A stretch of 64,000 nt of DNA, taken from contig URWA01000003.1 in assembly GCA_900551445.1 (NCBI GenBank), positions 70,312 through 134,311 on the forward strand. The letters are read 5' to 3'. The notes beneath the pieces were generated by a model that saw only the letters and a program-made list of their open reading frames with translations, had not been told where the DNA came from and did not search any database. The position numbers and the translations under genes are program-made. Positions 44,593-52,296 of this stretch are shown in pieces (the stretch's first letter is position 1; each line of letters opens with the position of its first letter). Origin of the DNA: an uncultured Bacteroides sp. (GTDB lineage Bacteria > Bacteroidota > Bacteroidia > Bacteroidales > Bacteroidaceae).

Positions 44593-45723
44593 TCATTCAC
44601 ATACAATCCGGAATCCGACAGCCGTCTTCAAAGAAGCAGACTCCGGATACACAATACGCAATCCGTCTGCCTCCTGCTTCCATTCTATTTTATCACCTTC
44701 TACACCCAACAGTTCCACCGAAGTCACCTGCTTCTTTTCCACAGTAGAATCAGTACCCAAAGACACAATCTTCAAAGTCTCTCCCGGTTTCGGCACCGTC
44801 ATGCACCAGGCATACAAGGCCTTGTCTTTTCCCACCGTAAAACGGAAATCCGTAGAATAGAACGTATGGTTTGCCTGACTGCCCCCGATGAATCCACCCG
44901 GCAACACATTCAGCTTACCGTCTTTTCCTTCACCCAATACACGCCAGGCTGAACTGCCGTAAATACCTTGTCCGTTCACCCGTATCCATTGGCCGACCTC
45001 TTTCAACATCTTCACGCAACCTTCATCCAATGAACCATCGGGACGCAGCGGAATAGAAACACCCACCGAACCATCACGTGCCACAATCTCCAGCAAATAA
45101 CGTATCATCGCATCCGAACTGTACACAAAATTCGGGCCGTAGAACCAGTCACCTACCGGGGTTTCCGCAATCCAAGCCTGATACTTGGAGTTCCACAAGT
45201 CGAACTGGTCATGGTGTACCCCCTAGATAATCAGGAAGCGTGCTCCGGCATCCTTGTAAATATCCACTAATTCTTTGGGATTAAACTTCTTCGGGTTCCA
45301 GTCGCGCAATACCTCCTTGTAGCCCACTACCGAAGGATGCCCGTAATTCTTCAGGTGATTCTCGTAAGCCGGAGTCCCTTCCACATACATTTTGCGGGCA
45401 TACCAGTCGCCACTCTCTCCTGCCGACTGCGGCCCGAAGTGAATCCATATTCCAAACTTGGACTCCCGCAACCATTCGGGTGTACCCGGATAGTTGGATT
45501 CTATCGATGCCCACGTAGGCTCATACGGTCCGGCTGTTACCGGCAAATTCAGTTTTACTTCTTCAAATGTCTGGCTGTCCCCCATCGGAACAGAATTTTC
45601 CGGCAGCGGTTTATGCACCGACGGCATGGATTCCAGTTGATAATTCACCCCACTGGTCTGCTGAGAAAAAGCCGTTGCACAGGCTCCCAGCCACAAACAG
45701 CTTAATAATACAAATTGATTCAT
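44593..45723 (-). pseudogene. Alpha-L-fucosidase (GH29) pseudogene: amber stop plus internal deletion
   Basis: The 5' part (45723 to 45223) encodes a signal peptide and the start of a GH29 barrel (ESKFGIWIHFGPQSAGESGDWYARKMY, then DAGARFLII). A TAG at 45223-45225 interrupts the frame; the next codons read GVHHDQFDLWNSKYQ, so the stop replaces what is normally Gln (CAG to TAG). The frame is unchanged to 44593. After SKYQAW the sequence jumps to VGDWFYGPN and IVARDGSVGVSIPLRPDG, the end of a GH29 catalytic domain. The middle (about 200 residues, with the nucleophile region) is missing. Even with readthrough the 376-residue product should be inactive. Confidence 0.85.
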
Positions 45724-45795
45724 GCCTATTTTCTTGTTTTCTAAAAATTTACGATTCGTTTTTTTCGGATAATCCCGTGATTCGATTTACAAAAA

Positions 45796-45803
45796 CAAAT
45801 GTA
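45796..45803 (-). promoter_or_regulatory. -7 box upstream of the fucosidase pseudogene
   Basis: TACATTTG on the minus strand, exact TAnnTTTG match, about 73 bp before the start at 45723. The rest of the gap 45724-45917 shows nothing else. Confidence 0.55.
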
Positions 45804-45917
45804 GATAGAAAACCTCGAAATAAGATAGGATGAAAATGTGGGATTATAGGAGGAAATCGAGAATATACCAACAAAACAAGTCTACTTCCAAAAATAAAGG
45901 CAAACAATCCATTCACC

Positions 45918-46592
45918 TCATTCCGGCTGACCGAACACCTGCCGGTAATATTCTCTTTTATCTGTCAGATTCTTCCACTGCTCCATTCCGTGGACAGCCT
46001 TGCCATTCACCCGTTCATAAAACGTGATTTCCTCCTGGAGTACACGAAAATCGTTCTTCATCAGCGAAAAATTCAGGGCCTTTTCCAAACGGACAAACCC
46101 GTACATTAAAGAATCTTGTGCCACTTCTTGCACTTTGACTCCATAGGCTGAATCCGCCCGCAGAAAATCTTTTCGGGCTACAGCCGAATCTCCTTTATAA
46201 TCCTCCAGCATGGCTTTCAGACTCAGCAAATCTGCCGACATGGAATCGCGCATGCAGGCGTCCATCTCTCGAAGCAACGCCAACACTTCCGGCAGACGCC
46301 AGCTACGGAGCAAATAAGTATATTTCAAAAGGTAAGTCTGCCTGTCGGGATGCAACGAAATAGCACTATCCAATTTCTCCCGAATCAATACGTCATGAAT
46401 GCAGACATGCGGATGTGCTTTGTCGACCGGCACATTCCAGAACAAGGAATCGCTCCGCATCAAACTGTCTGCCTCCAAGATGAGCGTATGTACAACAGAC
46501 TGATTATCAACCTGGCATCCAGTCCCTTTATGGATACAGGCTGTACACATTCCAGCCACACAGCCCACCATCAAGAAGAGTCTTACATTCAT
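45918..46592 (-). CDS. Hypothetical lipoprotein, helical
   Basis: 224 residues. Signal peptide with lipobox TAC at about 19, followed by IHKGTGC. The body is mostly predicted helix with repeated leucine patterns (LILEADSLMRSDSLFW, LLKYTYLLRSWRLPEVLALLREMD, LLSLKAMLEDYKGDSAVARKDFLRADSAY), which suggests TPR-like repeats, but no domain is recognised. It has its own promoter. Confidence 0.65.
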   Translation of the reverse strand: MNVRLFLMVGCVAGMCTACIHKGTGCQVDNQSVVHTLILEADSLMRSDSLFWNVPVDKAHPHVCIHDVLIREKLDSAISLHPDRQTYLLKYTYLLRSWRLPEVLALLREMDACMRDSMSADLLSLKAMLEDYKGDSAVARKDFLRADSAYGVKVQEVAQDSLMYGFVRLEKALNFSLMKNDFRVLQEEITFYERVNGKAVHGMEQWKNLTDKREYYRQVFGQPE

Positions 46593-46613
46593 AGTTTAAA
46601 GGTTTGTTTCGCG

Positions 46614-46621
46614 CAAAGTTA
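46614..46621 (-). promoter_or_regulatory. -7 box of the helical lipoprotein gene
   Basis: TAACTTTG on the minus strand matches TAnnTTTG, 22 bp before the start at 46592. Confidence 0.6.
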
Positions 46622-46724
46622 AGTTTTTTCACCCAACCTTGTCCTAAAAAACACTAAATTCTCTCCCATAAAAAGGGAAACTCCTCTATGAAAAAAGTCT
46701 CTCACTACCTGCATTTTCTCTGTT

Positions 46725-46801
46725 CCACAGTGTGGGATACAAAAACCACACTGTGGGATACATATTTCACAGTGTGGGATATAAAAACCGCAGTGTGGTA
46801 C
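46725..46801. repeat. Four 21-bp repeats with CCACAGTGTGG dyad core
   Basis: Units start at 46725, 46746, 46767 and 46788, exactly 21 bp apart. The consensus is CCACAGTGTGGGATA followed by A/T; the core CCACAGTGTGG is an odd palindrome. Units 2-4 carry single substitutions (CCACACTGTGG, TCACAGTGTGG, CCGCAGTGTGG). It lies in a 279-bp gap between a lipoprotein gene and an acetyltransferase gene, past the end of the latter. Confidence 0.85.
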
Positions 46802-46871
46802 AGAGAATTTATCAGGACAAAAAAGAGTATGCATCAGGGAGTTTTTTCATTTATACACCGTAGATAGCAAA

Positions 46872-47429
46872 TTATTTTTTCAGGCTTCTTTTCACCACTG
46901 CCGGCACACCTGCCGCAAGGGAATCGTCGGGAATATCCCGGGTCACCACACTGCCTGCCGCAATGATGCAGCGGTTGCCGATGGTCACTCCCGGACAGAC
47001 CACCACATTGCCACCCAGCCAGCAGTCCTCACCCACCGTTATGGGATAGGAAGTTTCTTTTTCCTCACGACGTTCCACATAGTCCATGGGGTGCTGGGGC
47101 GTGTAGAACTGGCAATGAGGTCCTATCAGCGTATTCTTCCCGATGCGGATATAAGCTCCGTCGAGCATGATGCAGTCGTAGTTCATGAACACATTTTCAC
47201 CCAGGATTATGCCGTTGCCGTGGTCACAATGGAAAGGCGGACAGATAGTGGTGTTTTTCGGGATACCTGGAATAAGGTCTTCCATTACCTGACGGTAATC
47301 GTCGTCGTAAATGGTCATCGTCTGCAGACGGGCGCACACTTTTTTAGCGTGTATCAGACTGGCGTGTATTTCAGGGTCGGAAAAATAATAGAGTTCCTGA
47401 CTGCGCATCTTTTCGTATTCTGTTTTCAT
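46872..47429 (-). CDS. Sugar O-acetyltransferase (maltose/galactoside acetyltransferase type)
   Basis: 185 residues, the normal size for LacA/Maa proteins. N-terminal Mac domain (EYEKMRSQELYYFSDPEI), then left-handed hexapeptide repeats (NVFMNYDCIMLDGAYIRIGKNTLIGPHC, VGEDCWLGGNVVVCPGVTIGNRCIIAAGSVVT). Catalytic His113 lies in FYTPQHPMD. It acetylates sugars with acetyl-CoA in the cytoplasm; the acceptor is unknown. Single gene with a good promoter. Confidence 0.9.
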   Translation of the reverse strand: MKTEYEKMRSQELYYFSDPEIHASLIHAKKVCARLQTMTIYDDDYRQVMEDLIPGIPKNTTICPPFHCDHGNGIILGENVFMNYDCIMLDGAYIRIGKNTLIGPHCQFYTPQHPMDYVERREEKETSYPITVGEDCWLGGNVVVCPGVTIGNRCIIAAGSVVTRDIPDDSLAAGVPAVVKRSLKK

Positions 47430-47458
47430 AGGATTTCAGTTTATAAAATAACCATATT

Positions 47459-47490
47459 CAAAGGTAGAAGGAATTTTGCTTATCTGCAAA
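47459..47490 (-). promoter_or_regulatory. Promoter of the O-acetyltransferase gene
   Basis: On the minus strand TTTG (47487-47490) and TACCTTTG (47459-47466) form an exact -33/-7 pair with a 20-bp spacer, 30 bp before the ATG at 47429. Confidence 0.75.
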
Positions 47491-47644
47491 AAGAGAGAAA
47501 TACAAAAACAACGCTCATGGTCATCGGCCACACAATAAAACGACTGACTGTACTCCGCAAATCCTTAAAAAGATAGCCTACGGATACAACCACCGAGTTT
47601 CCCCATCATCCAATATTACAAACTAAAATAAAGACTTCAAGAGG

Positions 47645-48124
47645 TTACGCTTCCATTGATTCCACAAATTGTAACAATGAAGCGACACGCTCCGTATGAA
47701 AGGAAAGTTGGTTGAACAATTTATGGGTTTTCAGCATCTCAATAGCAGCATCGGCTGTAATCACCCCTTGTTCATAAAGTCGGATTGTAGCATATAACTG
47801 ATCATTAGCTACAGGACCCATCACCAGGTCATATTTTTCCACTTCTTTCCCTCGACGGTTATTGACCACAAATTCCAGCCATTCTTTCGTAGCTCCTGTA
47901 AACCGGAGAACAGAAAATTCTCTATCAAAAATATTGTCAGGCACTTCATATACAGAAACTACAGCTTTCTCACTTTGTTCTCTATTCTTTTTCAGCAGAG
48001 CCCACTTTTGAGCCTGCTCCAAATTGGTCGTCGTATAGAATCCTTTCCCAAAGTCCGTAGCCTTACGCCCTTTCTGCACACTCGGGTGCTTTACAATAAC
48101 CGTAGAACCGTGATATAGTTTCAT
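47645..48124 (-). CDS. DUF3990 protein, ADP-ribosyltransferase-like fold
   Basis: 159 residues. The start KLYHGST and the following FGKGFYTTTNLEQAQKWA mirror the HG and Y motifs of PARP-type ADP-ribosyltransferases, and DUF3990 is placed in that fold. A third catalytic acidic residue is not assigned; the conserved VMGPVANDQLY segment (about 101-111) is the family mark. The start overlaps the stop of the gene upstream (ATGA), so the two are co-translated, an arrangement found in toxin-antitoxin-like pairs. The activity is inferred, not shown. Confidence 0.75.
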   Translation of the reverse strand: MKLYHGSTVIVKHPSVQKGRKATDFGKGFYTTTNLEQAQKWALLKKNREQSEKAVVSVYEVPDNIFDREFSVLRFTGATKEWLEFVVNNRRGKEVEKYDLVMGPVANDQLYATIRLYEQGVITADAAIEMLKTHKLFNQLSFHTERVASLLQFVESMEA

Positions 48125-48570
48125 TTCTTTTTATTGATATAAGTAGTTATAGTATCTATAATATAATCAACGTCTTGAGTATGAAGCATCTCGAAATTGT
48201 CAGTCAGAAACTCAAAAACCTGATAATTGGAGAACCGTAACAAAGTTTCTTCTCCACTTAAATGCTGCACTTTTCTATAATTCTCCAGACAAAACAGCTT
48301 GAAAAGTAAGATTCGGGTATCATCGTTCTGCATTTTCTTCCGCTTGGCCTTCTCCTTTTCCAGCATTTCATATAACAGCAAGGTACCTGAATACCATAAT
48401 TTTGTACGCTCATCGAGCAAAGATTTATACAAACTACTTGTATATATGTAATACAAGGCATCTTCAAATGGCAATGATTTTTTCTTCATTACCATATCTA
48501 CCAAATCACGCATGACAAACGGAAGCATAGACTGGCCAAGACCTTCAGTATGAGTATCAGATATATCCAT
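48121..48570 (-). CDS. Two-domain partner of DUF3990 (DUF3791-like C-terminus)
   Basis: 149 residues, all helical. The second half (LLFKLFCLENYRKVQHLSGEETLLRFSNYQVFEFLTDNFEMLHTQDVDYII) has the DUF3791 pattern with its LHTQ motif. The first half (KKSLPFEDALYYIYTSSLYKSLLDERTKLWYSGTLLLYEMLE) is a separate small domain often seen as its own gene beside DUF3990. Here both are fused. It overlaps the ADP-ribosyltransferase-like gene by 4 bp and could be its antitoxin or adaptor. Confidence 0.65.
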   Translation of the reverse strand: MDISDTHTEGLGQSMLPFVMRDLVDMVMKKKSLPFEDALYYIYTSSLYKSLLDERTKLWYSGTLLLYEMLEKEKAKRKKMQNDDTRILLFKLFCLENYRKVQHLSGEETLLRFSNYQVFEFLTDNFEMLHTQDVDYIIDTITTYINKKK

Positions 48571-48623
48571 AAACTACTTTTTGAAACATTACCACAAAAC
48601 AGGTTTCACGCTGCCCATTTCTG

Positions 48624-48631
48624 CAAATGTA
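48624..48631 (-). promoter_or_regulatory. -7 box of the DUF3791-like/DUF3990 operon
   Basis: TACATTTG on the minus strand, exact TAnnTTTG match, about 54 bp before the start at 48570. Confidence 0.55.
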
Positions 48632-48742
48632 TGGAATCTTTTTTGAAAAAGTTCCACGAATGGCAGTTTTCACAATGAAAGTACCCTGAAATAAAATGTG
48701 TTAAAGTCTAAATTCGCATGCAGCCTACTCCGGGTTCTTCTA

Positions 48743-48758
48743 TCCTATAAATATAGGA
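48743..48758. promoter_or_regulatory. Palindrome TCCTATAAATATAGGA before the sigma-factor fusion gene
   Basis: A perfect inverted repeat with 7-bp arms and a 2-bp centre, ending 9 bp before the ATG at 48768. The position suits an operator or a structure at the ribosome entry site. No exact TAnnTTTG box was found for this gene; TAAATTCG at about 48709 is the nearest. Confidence 0.5.
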
Positions 48759-48767
48759 AAATAAAAT

Positions 48768-50243
48768 ATGACAAAAGAAGAACTGGTAAATCTGTGCAAA
48801 GAGGGAAATAAGCAGGCTTTAAGTTTGCTCTATACCACTTATGCAAACAAAATGAAACGCATTTGCAGTCAGTACATTTCAGACAAACAAACAGTCAACG
48901 ACCTCTTGCATGATGGATTCATTGTCATTTTTACCTCCATCCATACCCTGCGCTCTCCCGAAAAGCTGGAAAGCTGGATGGGAAAAATAATGAAAAACAT
49001 GTCATTGAGATACTTGGAGCAGTCTCATTCAACCACCCTCGTTTCTTTAGAAGAAATAGAAGAATCCGAGTTACCGCAAGCACAATCCTATTCAACAGAC
49101 TTTCCGTCTTATGCCGTCATGCGAAAGATGATAGACACTTTACCGGAAGGTTATCGTGAAGTTTTCAAGCTGGCAGTATTGGAAGGATTATCTCACAAGG
49201 AAATCGGTTCGCTGTTAAATATTGCGCCTCATTCTTCTTCCTCACAATTGTCAAGAGCAAAAGTATTGCTCCGTAAACTGCTGGCACACTATTATATAGT
49301 CATAACCCTGTTCCTCTTGTCATCCGTCCTTTTTTTGCAAATTCTGTTCTATAAATCAAAAGAAATCGTACATACGTCTTCAAAAATCATCACCCAGTCT
49401 AAAGAAGAAAAAGAATCAAAAGATATTTTATTCAAAGATACGGCAAATAATGCCCCTAAATACATAACAGTCTGCCACTATGTACATTCTGATTCAACTC
49501 AGGTAGAAATGCCCGAGGAAGAAACAATTTCACCAAACAATATGACAGAAAGAAAAGACAGTGTAAGACTAAGCAATCCTCCAATGAGTAGAAAACAAGA
49601 AATAAGACAAGGTACCGAGAACAGAAAGAATTGGTCACTGGCCTTGTCGGTTTCAGGCGTCAACAGGCAGACAAACACCCAAAGGATGATGATTCCAGGA
49701 GGTGTTTCGTCCGAAAAGCCGCAAGAAGTAACAAAAAAAACTTACTATCACATTCCTATAACCTTGTCCCTTTCATTGCACAAGAGAATCAATGAACGTT
49801 GGGGCATTGAAACGGGTTTACAGTATACATATTTGCGTGCTGATTTTACAACTATCACCGATTCCCATTGGAAAGAAACGCAAAAAATCAATTATATCGG
49901 GATTCCACTGAAAGGTCTGTTCAACGTAGGAAGCCGACAGAAATTCTCCTTCTATCTGTCTGCTGGAGTAACCTTGGACATTCCCATAAAAGCAACCTCA
50001 GAAGAAATCGTATCCGATGAAAACGAAAAAATCATTTCTGACCGGAAAAGCTACATACAACCACCTATACAATGGTCGACAAATTTGGGTATAGGAGTAC
50101 AATACCAGATAACTCCCTCTATCGGAATCTATGCAGAACCTAATTTACATTACTATTTCAAAACTCAGCATAGTATAAAAACCATCCGGACAGAAAAGCC
50201 TTTCCATGTAGCATTGCCTATAGGAATTCGTCTGTCTTGGTAA
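48768..50243 (+). CDS. ECF-type sigma factor fused to a transmembrane helix and an outer-membrane beta-barrel
   Basis: 491 residues in one unbroken frame. Residues 5-80 are sigma-70 region 2 (DLLHDGFIVIFTSI, LESWMGKIMKN); 112-170 are region 4, with the HTH in GLSHKEIGSLLNIAPHSSSSQLSRAK. A single transmembrane helix follows at once (175-195). Residues 197-287 are a hydrophilic linker. From 288 to the end the sequence has amphipathic strands and periplasm-style turns of the PorT/OMP_b-brl_2 barrel type (GIETGLQYTYLRADF, FSFYLSAGVTLDIP, GIYAEPNLHYYF), ending in the terminal aromatic RLSW expected of BAM substrates. A barrel next to an ECF gene is common in Bacteroidota; a covalent fusion is unusual. 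It may be a tethered sensor-sigma released by proteolysis, which is inference. Confidence 0.82.
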   Translation: MTKEELVNLCKEGNKQALSLLYTTYANKMKRICSQYISDKQTVNDLLHDGFIVIFTSIHTLRSPEKLESWMGKIMKNMSLRYLEQSHSTTLVSLEEIEESELPQAQSYSTDFPSYAVMRKMIDTLPEGYREVFKLAVLEGLSHKEIGSLLNIAPHSSSSQLSRAKVLLRKLLAHYYIVITLFLLSSVLFLQILFYKSKEIVHTSSKIITQSKEEKESKDILFKDTANNAPKYITVCHYVHSDSTQVEMPEEETISPNNMTERKDSVRLSNPPMSRKQEIRQGTENRKNWSLALSVSGVNRQTNTQRMMIPGGVSSEKPQEVTKKTYYHIPITLSLSLHKRINERWGIETGLQYTYLRADFTTITDSHWKETQKINYIGIPLKGLFNVGSRQKFSFYLSAGVTLDIPIKATSEEIVSDENEKIISDRKSYIQPPIQWSTNLGIGVQYQITPSIGIYAEPNLHYYFKTQHSIKTIRTEKPFHVALPIGIRLSW

Positions 50244-50323
50244 AAAAGCACTGGGCCTCATGCAGCCTTTCATGAAATAGCTTATCGTAGTGATAGAAAA
50301 GTAACTCAAACAAATATTATTTC

Positions 50324-51100
50324 ATGCAAGCGCGTCATCAAAACAGGATTATCTATTTCAAGGAACTTTCTATCACCAGTAAGAATTATTTCATACCTTA
50401 TATCCAACAATGGCATCCGGTGGAGAAAGGAACCAAGGTGCTGGAGATTGGTTGCGGAGAAGGAGGCAATTTGCTACCTTTCGCTGAAATGGGTTGTAAT
50501 ACGGTTGGAATTGACATCGCAGCAAGCCGGATTAAAGAAGCAAAAACATTCTTTCACACAGCCCATGCCAAAGGTACATTTATTGCACAAGATATCTTTC
50601 TACTGGATAAAGTGGAATGGAGTTTCGATGTCATTATCTGCCATGATGTGCTTGAACATATTCCTCAAAAAGAGTTATTTATAGCTACTTTGAGCAGGTT
50701 TTTAAAACCGCAAGGCATTGTATTCATGTCGTTCCCGGCATGGCAGATGCCATTTGGAGGGCATCAACAGATTTGCAGGAGCAAAATCTTATCCCATCTC
50801 CCTTTTATTCATCTCCTCCCTACAGCTGCATACCGACTTTTATTAAAAGCGTTTGGAGAAGATAATGACTGCATTCAAGAACTGCTTTCTATCAAGCAGA
50901 CACGTATATCAATAGAAGGATTTGAAAGTTTAATGAAAAACACAAACCTACGCATTCAAAACAGGAAACTATGGTTGGTCAATCCTCACTACAAAATAAA
51001 ATTTGGATTGTCGCCACGAGAACTGAACAGAAAAATTGCCCATATTCCTTTCATCAGGGATTTTTTTACGACCAGTTGCTTCTATATTCTAACAACTTAA
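50324..51100 (+). CDS. Class I SAM-dependent methyltransferase
   Basis: 258 residues. SAM site GTKVLEIGCGEGGNLLPFAEMGCNTVGIDIA at about 36-66, with FDVIICHDVLEHIPQKELF as motif post-II near 105-122. The C-terminal part (about 150-258) has hydrophobic patches (FIHLLPTAAYRLLLKAFG) typical of lipid or glycan methyltransferases of the UbiE/Coq5-like group. Substrate unknown. It lies 80 bp after the sigma-factor fusion gene. Confidence 0.8.
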   Translation: MQARHQNRIIYFKELSITSKNYFIPYIQQWHPVEKGTKVLEIGCGEGGNLLPFAEMGCNTVGIDIAASRIKEAKTFFHTAHAKGTFIAQDIFLLDKVEWSFDVIICHDVLEHIPQKELFIATLSRFLKPQGIVFMSFPAWQMPFGGHQQICRSKILSHLPFIHLLPTAAYRLLLKAFGEDNDCIQELLSIKQTRISIEGFESLMKNTNLRIQNRKLWLVNPHYKIKFGLSPRELNRKIAHIPFIRDFFTTSCFYILTT

Positions 51101-51227
51101 ATGACTAAAAAGAAAAAAATTCTCTTTCCTGTCAGACATTGAAACGTTTAACCTTAAAAAACATCAAGATGAGACTGATAAATCTGACAGCATATTAGCC
51201 AACAAGGAAGATAAATTTTATCATTGA
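51101..51227 (+). pseudogene. Possible frameshifted small ORF
   Basis: In the 184-bp gap before fic, ATG at 51101 opens a frame that stops after 13 codons. One base fewer in the seven-A run near 51112-51118 would join it to a frame reading KFSFLSDIETFNLKKHQDET and on to the TGA at 51225-51227, a 41-codon product. It may be a decayed small gene or chance; no start codon serves the second frame. The rest of the gap shows nothing. Confidence 0.25.
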
Positions 51228-51284
51228 TTGGACTTTAATGATACCATAGCAGAGTTCTCTTCATGTGCAAACTACACGAAGCAA

Positions 51285-52094
51285 CTAAAACATAAAGCTA
51301 AACCCTTTCTTCTGAGAAGTCTTAAATCGTTCAATTTCCAAAGAGAGCGATTTCTTTAATTGACCAGCCATAAAGCCCAAGAAAGGCAGATTTGTTTCTT
51401 CTTCCTGTGATTGCCGTAAAGCTGAAATATACTCTTCCCTATCTTCCTTAAATATTTTAGTCGGAAATAGGTTGTAGCAGAACTGAATGTAATTCATCAG
51501 CAGGCGGGCGGTTCTTCCGTTGCCATCTACCCACGGATGAATGGTTACTAAATTAAGATGGGCATTAAAACTCAATTCGTATTGCTCTCGAAATGTTTCC
51601 ACAGCCTTTTGTTTTTCCTGCAATAAAGCGCAAAGTTCATCTACTTTGGCAGGAACTTTCTGATAACTCATATAAGAACGACCACCCACACCAGCCGTAA
51701 CACCGCACAAACGAAATTCACCTTTGGAAGAATCAAAAGAGCCACTCATTACATGATGTATGCTGCCTGTAGTACGCATCAGCGTTGCATTCAATCTTTG
51801 CAAAAATGGCGAGGTGATTGGTACTTTACGCTTGGCTTCGTCTTTGGCTAGTTCGTATGCCTTCTTTAAGTCCTCATTCATCAAGTGATATACCAGCGGC
51901 TTTCCTTTGGCAGTCAGCCCCTCATCAAAAAGCATTTGTGCCTCTGACTCGGTGAGTGTTGAACCCTCAATCGCTGTAGAATGGGCAATAAGAGAATAGA
52001 GGTAGTACTTCTCATAGTCCACCGCTTCACTGATACCAAGTTGCCGAAACTTTTGGTATAACTGCTCTATCTCCTGCCAAACACCTTGTTCCAT
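51285..52094 (-). CDS. Fic family protein
   Basis: 269 residues. Fic motif HPWVDGNGRTAR at 186-197 (Phe replaced by Trp). The inhibitory helix motif STAIEG at 39-44 fits S/TxxxE(G/N) and lies N-terminal, the class II arrangement, so the enzyme is self-inhibited. Fic proteins transfer AMP or other nucleotide groups to target hydroxyls. Target unknown. Single gene with a good promoter; it is the last chromosomal gene before the integrated element. Confidence 0.9.
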   Translation of the reverse strand: MEQGVWQEIEQLYQKFRQLGISEAVDYEKYYLYSLIAHSTAIEGSTLTESEAQMLFDEGLTAKGKPLVYHLMNEDLKKAYELAKDEAKRKVPITSPFLQRLNATLMRTTGSIHHVMSGSFDSSKGEFRLCGVTAGVGGRSYMSYQKVPAKVDELCALLQEKQKAVETFREQYELSFNAHLNLVTIHPWVDGNGRTARLLMNYIQFCYNLFPTKIFKEDREEYISALRQSQEEETNLPFLGFMAGQLKKSLSLEIERFKTSQKKGFSFMF

Positions 52095-52123
52095 GAACTC
52101 TTATTTAATAGGATTTGTCTTTT

Positions 52124-52155
52124 CAAAGGTAGTATATTTGTATTGCGTAGCCAAA
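52124..52155 (-). promoter_or_regulatory. Promoter of fic
   Basis: On the minus strand TTTG (52152-52155) and TACCTTTG (52124-52131) form an exact -33/-7 pair with a 20-bp spacer, 30 bp before the ATG at 52094. Confidence 0.75.
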
Positions 52156-52227
52156 GAAAATAATGACTTACTACCGTATTTTTGTACTTGTGGAGAAAAT
52201 GAAGGGAAAGTTTCGATAAAATAAGAA

Positions 52228-52260
52228 AAGCTAAGCATTGATTTCTCAGTTGCTTAGCTT
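52228..52260 (-). terminator. Terminator of the tRNA gene interrupted by the element
   Basis: aagctaagca (52228-52237) and tgcttagctt (52251-52260) form a perfect 10-bp stem with a 13-nt loop, followed on the minus strand by TTCTTATTTT. On that strand it lies 4 bp after the tRNA-like CCA, so it is the native terminator of the tRNA transcript. Confidence 0.75.
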
Positions 52261-52264
52261 CTTG

Positions 52265-52287
52265 TGGTACCCAGACCCGCATTTGAA
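52265..52287 (-). other. tRNA 3' tail, attachment site (attL) of the integrated element
   Basis: Read on the minus strand: a 7-nt T loop TTCAAAT, 5-nt stem GCGGG, 7-nt acceptor strand TCTGGGT, discriminator A and CCA. The partner strands (T stem CCCGC and the rest of the tRNA) are absent upstream, where integrase-proximal sequence begins. So only the 3' 23 nt remain, as expected of an element inserted in a tRNA gene. The ending TCTGGGTACCA resembles tRNA-Leu (5' GCCCAGA). The whole tRNA should sit at the other end, beyond the window. Confidence 0.7.
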
Positions 52288-52296
52288 ATAATTAAA

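Noticed and set aside
44593..45198. Separate short gene after the amber stop
   Set aside because: It has the same frame as the upstream part, no signal peptide, and encodes the C-terminal half of the same GH29 protein.
46725..46801. Possible transcription terminators in the 21-bp repeats
   Set aside because: The dyads have 5-bp arms with a one-base centre and are not followed by T runs, so they cannot act as standard terminators.
52133..52140. Plus-strand TATATTTG near fic
   Set aside because: It matches the -7 box, but no gene follows for 340 bp and the region is AT-rich; the minus-strand promoter at 52124-52155 explains the site.
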